A stretch of DNA of 64,000 nucleotides from Brachyhypopomus gauderio. Its lineage: Eukaryota; Chordata; Actinopteri; Gymnotiformes; Hypopomidae. Below, one piece after another: positions 23,512-36,947 of the stretch. Both the position numbers and the translations under genes were made by a program. How positions within the stretch are numbered: position 1 is the first letter of the stretch; every line of letters starts with the position of its first letter. Location: NCBI RefSeq assembly GCF_052324685.1, contig NW_027506875.1, positions 1,913,309-1,977,308 on the forward strand, given 5' to 3'. A model generated the notes under the pieces. The model was given only the letters and a program-made list of their open reading frames with translations. It did not search any database and was not told the DNA's origin.

Positions 23512-24179
23512 GCTCAAGTATATCGTATTCATCAATATATCCATCAGTGTATCATCTCACCCCACTATACTAATGTATGTGTAGACCATGTACCCATCTG
23601 GGGTCTGCTCTCCTGCTCTGCTGCCAGTCTACCCATCAGCCCTTTCTGTAGTGTATTAATACCCCTCTCCTTCTCTGCTGCCTGCCTCCACGGCCTCCTA
23701 AGTGACATTAACTCCTGAAGGAGTCTACTTCTACTTCTATTTGCCATCTTCTCTATGTCTTGTCCCTTTTCCTGCACCCTACCAAACCTCCATATTCATA
23801 GTGACTGTACCTAAATTAAGCAACTTATTCTCTGCTGGTACCAAATTGGGTTATATGCCTTTTCCAGTACTGCACTCCTCACCTTTATGCCTTGTCCACC
23901 TGAGCTTCTCACCTTTATTCTGTCCAACATCTTTTTCTTTTGCCACCTCCATCTCTCCATCGTTCCTGTGATTGACGTCTGGTCCAGCTTCCTGTTTCCC
24001 TCCTCTGTAGCAACATGGGTGCTGATATACTATCATCTGTGGAGTTTAACCTGCAGCCCACTGATGTGAACAACTCTGTACTAAATACGGTTCAAAAAGG
24101 CCCCTGTGTGCCCTCAGCAAAAGCACCTCGTCGAATTTGATGAATCCTCAATCCTCTCAACGATTACCTTCTTCCAGCT

Positions 24180-24180
<1 letters not shown>
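23512..24180. other. Non-coding interval, nothing recognised
   Basis: Pyrimidine-rich unique-looking sequence between the foldback element and the CA microsatellite. No ORF with recognisable similarity and no clear repeat structure. Confidence 0.4.
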
Positions 24181-24249
<69 letters not shown>

Positions 24250-24280
24250 ACACACACACACACACTCACACACACACGCA

Positions 24281-24330
<50 letters not shown>
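24181..24330. repeat. (CA)n microsatellite
   Basis: About 150 bp of CA repeats with a few CT and CG interruptions. Confidence 0.97.
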
Positions 24331-24331
<1 letters not shown>

Positions 24332-24764
24332 TTTCCTTCTCCTGTCATCCTACTTGCCTCTATGTTTAGCTGGTCTGTGGTAGTCACACACCCTTCCCTG
24401 CATCTGTAGCCTCATCCTGTGAGTCATATTCCATATCACAGCTCTGGATGGGCTTCATACACCTGGTTGAACAAACCACAGATGCTGCTGTCTCCTCACA
24501 GCCCACTGGGGTCGTGTCCCCTGTGTCTCTTCAACCTGCCACGATGTCTTTCCACAACTGACAGCTGGCCCGTTCACAGCAGTCAGTGGATTAAACCTAC
24601 AATGGGAGGGATTAATGAGCACTGACTCTTTATAAGTAATTATGATCACTATATTGGGGTTGGGCTGTGTGAGCTGTGCTATAAGCAGTCCTGACCACCA
24701 GGGGGTGCTGAGCTGCACCCTTTACTATCAGGGAGAAATGAGATAAACACATTCTTAAACAAAT

Positions 24765-24956
24765 CTACATTTACATTTTGGGCATTTAGCAGACACTCTT
24801 ATCCAGAGTGACTTTCAAAGTTATGGGAACCAGTTAGCCTTTTTGGCTTGCCCACTGGGGGCTAGGACTCGGCACTTGTAAAGCTGCTTTGTGACAACAA
24901 CTGTTGTAAAAAGCGCTATATAAATAAAATTTGATTGATTGATTGATTGACTTAAA
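24765..24956 (+). mobile_element. V-SINE/L2-like 3' fragment
   Basis: Contains GGGCATTTAGCAGACACTCT-type sequence followed by AAGCGCTATATAAATAAAAT and a (TTGA)n tail, a combination common at the 3' ends of teleost L2-related LINEs and V-SINEs. A fragment with similar GCAGATGGTCTTATCCAAAGC occurs at 46780-46805. Confidence 0.6.
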
Positions 24957-25207
24957 AATACATCCAGGCTTACACCAAACTCACCCTACATATCTAAGAG
25001 CTTTTATATGACCTTACTGACGTCAGTCTAACACCACACACATGTCCTATCTACTGTAGCTACAGCAGTCAGCTGACCACCTAGCAGCCAATGGAGAGCA
25101 AGGGAGAATTCTAGCAAGCCAATCGTTTTCCCTCTCAGAACTGAACTGCTTGTAGAGATAATGGACTGGGAAGATGTGAGAGATTTAATATGAATTAAAC
25201 ATTAATT

Positions 25208-25515
25208 CATAATGTTTGACTGGGGCAGTCATGGCCTGGTGTTAGGGAACTGGTCTTGTGACCGGAGGGCCGTGGGTTCGATTCCCAGACCTGAGGCCAT
25301 GACTGAGGTGCCCTTGAGCAAGGCACCTAACCCCAACTGCTCCCCAGGCACGGGGCTAGGGCTGCCCACCGCTTTGGGCACATGTGATCCACAGCCCCCT
25401 AGTAATCACTAGTGTGTGTGTGTGTTCTAACTGCACAGATGGGTTAAAAGCGGAGGACAAATTTAGATTGCGGTGTAAAAATCACAACTGACAAAATATG
25501 GCACATTAACTTTAC
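25208..25515 (+). mobile_element. tRNA-derived SINE
   Basis: The tRNA-like head has box A-like CTGGTGTTAGGGAACTGG and box B GGGTTCGATTCC. It is followed by a body with CCTTGAGCAAGGCACCTAAC and GGCTGCCCACCGCTTTGGG, and ends in ACTTTACTTTACTTTAC. The head alone would not fold as a functional tRNA, so I call a SINE rather than a tRNA gene. Confidence 0.85.
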
Positions 25516-25639
25516 TTTACTTTACATTAGCTGAACAAAGGAAGCATCTAAAGCATAAAGCACTCGTAACCACGAGTACAGCAAACACAGGGTTTAAATA
25601 CATGAACTAACAGAGCAAAATAAGAACAGGTGGAAACGA

Positions 25640-25807
25640 CACGTCGGGGACAGACAAGTGGGGGACAGACACGTGGGAGACAGACACGTGGGGGACAGAC
25701 ACGTCGGGCACAGACACGTCGGGCACAGACACGTGGGGGACAGACACGTCAGGGACAGACAAGTGGGGGACAGACAAGTGGGAGACAGACACGTGGGGGA
25801 CAGACAC
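25640..25807. repeat. 15-bp minisatellite
   Basis: About 11 copies of GGGGACAGACACGTG with A/T and C/G variants. Many copies contain CACGTG or ACGTCGG. Confidence 0.92.
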
Positions 25808-26072
25808 AATGCAAAACACAGAAGCACAACTAAAACCAGGAAGACCAACACAAGCACAAGAGGGTGTTGCCATGAGAACTACACAGTACTCTATACTGTA
25901 GTAAAGTAAGTAATTATATGCAGTTTGTTTTCTTCATGGCAATATAGAGCCAAATATTGTAATAACAATCATTTGGGAAGTTTATAGCAACATACTTCAA
26001 AGAAAATGTCAACAAACTAATATTTTGAACCTACATATCAGTCTGGGACATTGAGAGAGTGTTTCAGCCTCT

Positions 26073-27451
<1,379 letters not shown>

Positions 27452-29609
27452 TCTGCAGAACTGTACTGATACTCTATAAACACCAGGAGGAAGTTCACTA
27501 CTCCGAGTGGACCGCGTATTAAACGGCTTTAAAAAGTACCGACGGCACTAGCGTTACTAATGTTACTCCCGGATATCAGCAGCGCGTTTGCAAACCAATC
27601 TAAACAATACCTGAGATAAGACCATGTTGTACAGAAGACGTACATTTATTACGCAAAATAGGTGAATAACTGACCGTCCTTTACATGAGGAAGGTAATCT
27701 CAGGTAGTCCGTAGTAACTTCCTTGTTGTAAAAAGCTGGACGTGCCAGTTGGCTGGTTCTACCTGCCCCACCACATTGTTAGTGCACCAGGGGCAAATGC
27801 CATGATGATAATACGTCCTTGAAACCCGTGTGGGAACTCGTGGTGATGTATTACATTACAAGACAGATTCATTGTTTTACACAAAAGTAGTGACCACTTG
27901 AAGCGTACCTGACATAGAATGATTGCTGCTCATGAAACAGGTAAAAGTCTTAATTCTTATTAAATGGCGTGAAGAACCCAAGAGCACAATAAAGACCATA
28001 ATCTGACATACTGACCATCCAGCCCATAATGATCACAAACTCACCCCCCCACAGGGTGAAGGGGGGGGGGGGGGGGTACCGATTAGGTGCTGTACGTCAC
28101 TCGGATCCTGACCAAAAAGGTCAACACCTTGACCCTTTAGTAAAGGTTTTAAATGTATTTTATTGGGTTTCAGTAATGTTTATGAAACATACTGCTTACT
28201 GATATGCTGAAGAGGTTAATATGGTGTGGCAGGTTGCATAACTAGTGTAGATGTCTCTCTGTACAACATGCAAACACTATAAACCTGGTAAGTCCAGAGT
28301 CCTATTGTATGTGCAGATAAGAGAATACATGTGGTATTTTACATCTACAGGCCTGAGTATGCTAATGACGTGCATTTTGTAGTTGTGTTTACAGCTTCTT
28401 AACAGTTTGTGAAGTAAAACTGAAGCCGGATGGTCTATAGACAAAGACCACAAACACTAGATGAAGACTGGAGAGTTTCAGCTGTAAAGCTTGGAGTTTC
28501 AGGAAAGAAATTGGTCATCCAGAGTTATATGAAGGCTGTGTGCAGTCAGAATGACCCGGGGGTCCTCAAAGGAAATAGTGAAGTCCTGTGAGGATCTGAG
28601 ATACCTGGAACGGTTTGTCTTGCTGGGGCTGATCATCAAGTGGTGGGCTGTCATCCAGGAAGTGATGTCAGCCAGACATACTGAGATACACCTGAGTGTC
28701 AGGTGATGGGAGGGAGCGCAGTAGTTCAGTCATTATAGCAGCAACAGCAGAAACCGTAAGACTTGTTCAAGATCTCCCTGGACAACACAACCCGCTTTTC
28801 CCATTTGCCTGTGTTCAACAGGTTCGAGGTCATGTTTACATCATAGACTCATAACAAAGGTTAACTTTACCATTAACTTTAGATGTAATGACCAGTTTAT
28901 ATGTGTCTCATTTTTGCAAACTTTTGCTGACAGGCGTAATATAGAACATTTAAGCTTAGAAACCAGAGATCAGACTTTGGATGTGCCAGTGAGTTCATTA
29001 ATAATTGCTTTTCTGTGCACTCTCTTTTGAAACGCATTCTCAGGTTCACTCACAGTGTCCACTGGTGTCACTGTCTGTTCTGAATGCTGCCTCTGCTTTG
29101 AGTCCTGTTACAGATTTGATTACTCCCAACTTTTCTTGCAACAAGCTGTTTACAGAAATTCCACAGCAGGGGTTTGCAGACTTTGAGATTCAGATTTACA
29201 CACTTTGAGACAAATATGAGGGACAAAACCCAGATGGTGGTGTCAGTCCTACGGTCAGGCCACCACCAGCTCATCTGACACTTCTATAAGTTTGGGTCCC
29301 TCATTTGAAGTTTTATAATTTCACAAATCTGGAGACTTAAACCAGCCGCAGTTTCATTTTTTCAGAAACATCGACCAGATGTTTCTATTGAAAGTGTGGA
29401 ATGTCACCGGCCGTCTGACAAACATTAACTCCAAAATTAATCATTGCAGGGGTCTCACCGATTATTTGTTTTTAAGTGATGTTGAAACAGCTTGAAAGAA
29501 GGGGCGTTGAGGGCTTCACAAGGTGTGAAATTTGTCTCACATTTCCAATGGTACACAGGAAAAGTGCACGTGGAGTGGTTTTGTGAACGACACTGTACTG
29601 CGGTCCGAT
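27452..29609. other. Intergenic region between divergent mfap3 and slc22 genes
   Basis: About 2.1 kb shared upstream region of two divergently transcribed genes. Contains a C/G homopolymer stretch at 28040-28076. No further gene, repeat family or clear promoter motif was recognised. Confidence 0.5.
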
Positions 29610-30023
29610 ATGGGCTTTACTGACCTCCTAAACGAAGCCGGCGGGTTCGGACGTTTCCAGATGATCCACGTGGCTCTGCTCTCAATCCCAGGTCTTCTTA
29701 TGGCCAGTCAGAATTTACTCAATAATTTCACTGCAGGGGTTCCGAGACATTATTGTAATATACCAAATATTACAGCTCTGGCAGCTGCTACTAACACATC
29801 TGTGGCTGAACACAGTGCAGATTCTCTTCTCCCTGCATTCATTCCTCTGGAGAATTCTGCACTGTCAAAGTGCACCAGATATGTTCACGTGCAGTGGCAT
29901 CTTCTTGGTGGAAACACAAGTCATAATGAGGAGCACACCAATCTGACTGAACTTCAGACGACGACCTGTGTTGAAGGATGGACGTACGAAAAGACGGATT
30001 TTCTCTCAACAATAGTGACTGAA
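29610..30023 (+). CDS. slc22a6l: slc22 exon 1
   Basis: Encodes residues 1-138: first helix and the glycosylated extracellular loop, ending STIVTE. Donor GTAAGT. Confidence 0.9.
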
Positions 30024-33000
30024 GTAAGTGTGTGATGGAAGGATTATTTTGTCATGAGGTCTTTAATCTCTGACCTAATTTGGAAAACTATTTCCAAATG
30101 TTTCTGTCACTGGTAATCTGACGCAGCATCCACTGTACTTTAAGACTTAAGGCAGAGCGGAACATTTACAAATCTGTAACTTAATTTCATTGTTAATCAA
30201 ATTACATCATAATATCAAAGGAGATAACATGCTAATTAATATACAATGAATAGTGATAAATTTAAATAGTAATTTGATTTCTGTCATTTGCAGAATGTAC
30301 AGACATTTTAGATTATTATTAACATGAAATATTTAGGGGTATTTATAAATAATTATGAAAGGTTTTTGGTAATATATATTCTTCTATACAATTAATATGT
30401 AATAGTCAATATGTAATATTAATTACATAATATATAATACGCCCTGCTGCTGAAAATGGTCACTGTTGTAGCACGTAGTCAAATGTCGCTCCGCGGGGCC
30501 TTGTTAATAATATGGATATTGTCACGATTGTAAGCACCGTTGTCACTAATATGTGCAGGCAGAGATATTAAAGTTATCAGATTAGGAAATACTGAAAGTG
30601 TTAAGTGGTTGTTTAGTAGTGTAAAATATTTAGCAGTGTAAAATATTGTTTCAGGTTATGGACCACGTTGACTCATAAGGATCAATATCGTATAGACTAT
30701 AACCAGTGGTATAATATCGTGACTATGACCAGTGGTATAATATCGTGTAGGTTATAACCAGAGCTATAATGTGTATGACTAGTGGACAGTGGTAGTTACT
30801 TAATCCCAGCTTGCAAATCGTTTAGCTGTTTATGCACAGCTTCTTAATCCTTAAAGTAAATTCCAGTTTCAGACAGTAAACTGAAGGACATGTTCATCAG
30901 ATGTGATGTAAGAATTGATTCTATTTCATCCTGACATTGTGAATATAAAAAAAATGAGGTGAGATTAAAATCTAATACAATATACGATATTCTTTCAATT
31001 TATTCCAAGTGTACAATTTCATTTCAATAAGAACAATTTTTTGCAGAAATATTTGCCCCCATTTCCATTGCCAGGAAAAGTACTTTTTCTCTCTGGTTCT
31101 TGGTTATTTAACTGAGATCATGGCACATTTAATTATAGTAAATTAATCAGAGGAAGAAATTGCAGGTTTGAGTTTTAATGCGTTTAATTCAAACAATGCG
31201 TTAACAGGGTTCAACTCTCTGTGTGAAGAAAACACTTTAGGCCCATGTTGATAGTACACATCACAACTGGACCATGGTGATAGTACACCTCACAACTGGA
31301 CCATGATGATAGTACACATCACAACTGGACCATGGTGATAGTACACATCACAACTGGACCATGGTGATAGTCAGGGCCGGAGTGGGACACTTTTTCAGCC
31401 CGGGAGTTATATGCCCAAATACTGCCCAATATTATTTTTCCCTCCCAATCGGCCCAAACTAGAGACTGACATGAGCCGGCCCATCGGGAATCCTCCCGAA
31501 TCTCCCGATTAGCCACTCCGGCTCTGGTGATAGTACACATCACAACTGGACCATGGTGATAGTACACATCACAACTGGACCATGGTCATTCTCCGCCATG
31601 GCCACACGGGGGCACTGTAAGGCTAGATAAAACGGCATACTAAATATTTCTAAAAATAAAAAGTAAAATAAAATAAAGTAAACTCAGGATCAGTATCCTT
31701 GTTTCACAACAAAGATTGTTTTCAAGGCTTAGCAGCTAAAGGGAAGAAGAACACAGCCTTAATGACATTACACCCCCGCAACATGAACCCTGTGGTATAT
31801 TCCATCTCCCACCACGAGCCCATGGAGTATTTCATCACCCACTATGAGGTACCAACCCAGATGTAACAGACCCAGAGTGAGACCTCCCACTGAGACAGCT
31901 GTCTTCTCAAAACAAATAAATTTTCTACAGTGAGAATATAATATGGTGTTTGAACAAGATAAGCAAACAACAAATGTCTAGTCATCAATTAGGCTTAATT
32001 TTTTTTTATATTTTAAATTATTATATTTTTTGTTTTTTAAATTATGCTTATTTTGCATGATTTACTGAAAATCCAAAATGTATTCAGCCAAAGACGAGAA
32101 ACCCAAACACAGTCCCAGCCCCAAACACAGTGACCTGCCCACTCTTTTCCTCTTTTGTAAGATTTTGCACTCTGATCTCACTGTTTTTATATTGGAGCAT
32201 TGAGTAGTGTATTTCCATCAGACAAAAGATAAATTTTCAGAATACCAGCAGACCTGACAAAGTTCATGTTGTGGTTTGGGGTGAGGTGTATAAGGTGCAG
32301 GGTGTGGGAGAATTGTGCTGTCATTGTGTTCTGAGCGTCATGTCCTGGAATCATTTCTCTGAGTTTGAATTGTAATGACACACCTGACAACTTTCAGGAA
32401 ACAAGCAGAGTTAGTTTCATTGTCTCTGAGGTATTAGTATTATTGTTAAGTGTTTTAAAACATACTTTGGTTTGGTACAACTGTGTCATCATCCAAACTG
32501 CTAAAGACTCTCCAGACTACTAAAGATCTTCCAGACTACTAAAGACTCTCCAGACTACTAAAGACCACCAAAATGTTCTACAGTAATTAAAACAGAGTTT
32601 AGTTATAATGGACAGTTCTATTATAGTTATGACAGAAGTGTTTTACTGTTGTTATAACAGTATATAACATGTTTCTTAGAACAAAGTGAAATAATTATAT
32701 GTTCTCCTGGACACATATTGCACAGGCTTCATTCAGAGGCAGGAAGAGTCTCAGCAAAAACAAACCTCCATGTGGTCAATGCTGGCGTTTTTAGAGAGCG
32801 CCCCACTAAAATGGTGTCTGTTCTGATAGTGGGATTTGGTGTGCAATCTCCGGCCACTCAAACAGCTCTGCCAGACCATCTACATGGGCGGCGTGCTGAC
32901 AGGTGCAATTCTGTTTGGCGGACTTTCCGACAGGTGGGAACACACACTCTCTGTAGCCTCGCCCACAGTACCCAGTCATTAGTTTTATAATGTTGCTAAA

Positions 33001-36000
33001 ACGTTGTAATACGTTACCTAAAACCACACACAACATGTCAGTCTTCATACAGTATATTGTATGGAGAATCAAACTTAGCTTCAAAACTATGAACATATAT
33101 ATTTTTTATATTCACATCAACTTGTCACAATTTCAAATAACATTTATGTTATTTATGAAATGTTGCTTCCACAAAACAAATGTAGGAAATTGCAACATGT
33201 CAAAGAAGTCTTTCACCATCTAAAGCACTATGTAGTATATACCTGTGCCACTGTTCTGGGATCAGGTCTTCAGTATCAGTAAAGCTTCAGTATTAGTGCT
33301 CTCCTCAGGTTATGAGCTCGTGGTTATCTCTACTCAATTAAATTCAAATTAGCTTTATTGGCAAGACACGTAAAATATATTTTACCAAAGCTGTACATTA
33401 CAAGTTGGTTGAATACATTTATCATTGAAAATATAATACATAAATTGAAAATAACTAATAAACAGAATACCACTTGAAGTTAGGGTTAGGGTTATTTGAA
33501 GTCACATTTTTTTAGAAATTATTATATGTAATAATTTGTAGGAATAAATGAATACATGAAAATAATCAATTAAAAAACCACTCTCTCCTCTCTCACCTGT
33601 CTCTCTTTCTCCTCTCTCACCTGTCTCTCTCTATCCTGTCTCTCTTTCTCCTCGCCATCTGCTGTCTCTCTCTCTGTCCTCAGGTTTGGAAGGAAGGCCA
33701 TGCTGCTTTGGTCATATTTCCAGCTGGCTCTGCTGGGCACCTTCACGGCTTTATCCCCGTCTTACCTGGCCTACAGCATTTTTCGCTTCCTGACGGGCAT
33801 GGCAGTGTCCGGGGTCATCCTCAACTCCGTCTCTCTCAGTAAGTGTCCTGGGTCATCCTCAACTCGGTCTCTCTCAGTAAGTGTCCTGGGTCATCTTCAA
33901 CTCGGTCTCTCTCAGTAAGTGTCGGGGGTCATCCTCAACTCCGTCTCTCTCAGTAAGTGTCCGGGGTCATCCTCAACTCCGTCTCTCTCAGTAAGTGTCC
34001 GGGGTCATCCTCAACTCCGTCTCTCTCAGTAAGTGTCCTGGGTCATCCTCAACTCCGTCTCTCTCAGTAAGTGTCCTGGGTCATCCTCAACTCCGTCTCT
34101 CTCAGTAAGTGTCCTGGGTCATCCTCAACTCCGTCTCTCTCAGTAAGTGTCCTGGGTCATCCTCAACTCCGTCTCTCTCAGTAAGTGTCCTGGGTCATCC
34201 TCAACTCCGTCTCTCTCAGTAAGTGTCCTGGGTCATCCTCAACTCCGTCTCTCTCAGTAAGTGTCTGGGGTCATCCTCAACTCGGTCTCTCTCAGTAAGT
34301 GTCCGGGGTCATCCTCAACTCCGTCTCTCTCAGTAAGTGTCCTGGGTCATCCTCAACTCCGTCTCTCTCAGTAAGTGTCCTGGGTCATCCTCAACTCCGT
34401 CTCTCTCAGTAAGTGTCCGGGGTCATCCTCAACTCCGTCTCTCTCAGTAAGTGTCCGGGGTCATCCTCAACTCCGTCTCTCTCAGTAAGTGTCCTGGGTC
34501 ATCCTCAACTCCGTCTCTCTCAGTAAGTGTCCGGGGTCATCCTCAACTCCGTCTCTCTCAGTAAGTGCCCTGGGTCATCCTCAACTCCGTCTCTCTCAGT
34601 AAGTGTCCTGGGTCATCCTCAACTCCGTCTCTCTCAGTAAGTGTCCTGGGTCATCCTCAACTCCGTCTCTCTCAGTAAGTGTCCTGGGTCATCCTCAACT
34701 CCGTCTCTCTCAGTAAGTGTCCTGGGTCATCCTCAACTCCGTCTCTCTCAGTAAGTGTCCTGGGTCATCCTCAACTCCGTCTCTCTCAGTAAGTGTCCTG
34801 GGTCATCCTCAACTCGGTCTCTCTCAGTAAGTGTCGGGGGTCAGCAAAGGCACACATACACAGAGGTGTCAATTCCAGGTTCAGAAAGTAAAAGTCCTCA
34901 CCAGGATTTTGCTCAGGCTTCCTTGATTGTGTTGATTCCACTAATTTTACCTGTATTGCACTAATTAGAAATTAAAGCAAGCTTGAGCAAAATCCTGGTG
35001 AGGACTTTTACTTTCTGAACCTGGAATTTACACCTCTGCACATACAAGATCCAAATCTGATAGCAAATACAAGTCAAGAACACAGGAAACAGGCAGAAAC
35101 ACAAAGGGCTAAATCTCAGAGAGTAAACACATACACAAAGCAGATTGAACCAGGAGTGCACTGCAGAAATAGCTCTCAGCATGCTATCAAACAGTTGTTA
35201 GCAACACTTCACACTGAGTGTGAGATGGAGCCCTTGTTATATAGGGATGGATAATGAGGGACAGGTGTGAGTTATTGATGAGGGCAGGAGGATCTGAATA
35301 GGTGTCGCCAGGAACTCTGGGGGTTAGAGTCTGTGGAGACATGCAGAGTGACAACTTCATTTAATCATTTGGCTAGAGTAGCTGTTGTCATGCGATTCGA
35401 CCCCAGGAACTCCAATCCCCAGCATGCCCTCTGTCACTGCCCAGCATGCACTGTTTCTCATTATGTATTTGGATCCTGTTTTTGTACTTTTACCGCCTCC
35501 CTGGTTTTGACCCCAGGACTGTTAGACGCAAACAATTTATTAAATAAACCACATTCACGTCCTGCGAGCCTCTATATTCTGACATGCTTCCAGCATTACA
35601 GCTGTAAATTATACTAAATAGTCAAACAAATACATAATAATAATAAAATTAATACACATTTATATAATTTGATTAATGATAGTGACTTCAAAGACTTGAG
35701 TGTCTCAGTAATCCACACTGTTATGTTCATTCTGGTCTTAAATACCTGCCTGTCTAGTCTGGAGCTACTCAGCTGTTAATGGTGTCTTCTGGTGTTGAAG
35801 TGCAGGCAAGACCCAAACCTGATTAAGGCAGGCAGAAAGGGACTACCAGACTAAACCAGTTGAATATTTACATTCACAGTAATACAATGAAAAAATGCAT
35901 TCAGTTTTTAGCTTATTGTTTATTTTTCACTCTCAGTAAGTGAGGTGTGTGTGTGTTTGCAGAGGTGTGTGTGCTAACCCTCTCAGTAAGTGAGGTGTGT

Positions 36001-36890
36001 GTGTTTGCAGAGGTGGAGTGGATCCCCACCAAGTCCCGCACCTTCGTGGGCACTATTTCGTCCTTCTTCTTCACCTTTGGTCAGGTGATCCTTGCGGGCG
36101 TGGCCTACAGCCTGAAGGACTGGCGTCAGCTACATGTGGCCGTTTGTAGTCCATTCTTCATCATCTTCCTGTACAGCTGGTGAGAGAATTAAATCACCAT
36201 GTGCCCTAATCACCCTAGCCCTAATTCTTACCTAAACCCTAACCCTCACCCTAACCCTAATTCTGACCTAAACCCTAACCTGGTTGGTATACCTAACATA
36301 GCCTAACTACTAAGCTAATAAACACAACCCAACTGTTAACCTTACACAACCTAACTGTTAACAGATCTAACACAGCCTAAGTGTTAACCTAACCCAACCT
36401 AACTGATACCCTAACTGTTAACCTAACTAACACAACCTATCTGCTAACCTAACTAACACATTTTAACTGTTAATCTAACTAACACTGCCTAACTGCTGCA
36501 TTCGTATAATCACTAGTCAAAGCGTTACCCTCTATGTGCTTATAGTCAAATGATCATGCCAATGCAAACTGATTATGTCTATATAACATTACAAGATGCT
36601 CTTAATGTAAATGCAGTGTGTTGTCTGGCGTTAGTGTCTTTTTGGTTGGGTGATTTTACTGGTAAGGAACTTGTGTTAGTATTCTGGTGGACAGTTGGTT
36701 TTGAGACTTTTTGAGAGTTTTAGTGCATTTTTGGGGTGAGATTACCTGGGTTGTATAACTGCTAATTTGAAATTATATGAAGCTCTTAGAAACATTGTGT
36801 CATACTGAATGATGCATATAACTAATTCAAAAAACTTGAATGTTGCATTTTCACATTACAAACATGTAAACCAGGCATGTGTGTTTCAAA

Positions 36891-36947
<57 letters not shown>

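Noticed and set aside
25208..25280. Possible tRNA gene
   Set aside because: Box A and B are present but the sequence continues into a SINE body and tail; cloverleaf stems are not maintained.
29532..29609. N-terminal extension of the SLC22 protein (MSHISNGTQE...)
   Set aside because: Would begin at TTG. The family-typical start MGFTDLL at 29610 has an ATG and no extra residues are expected.
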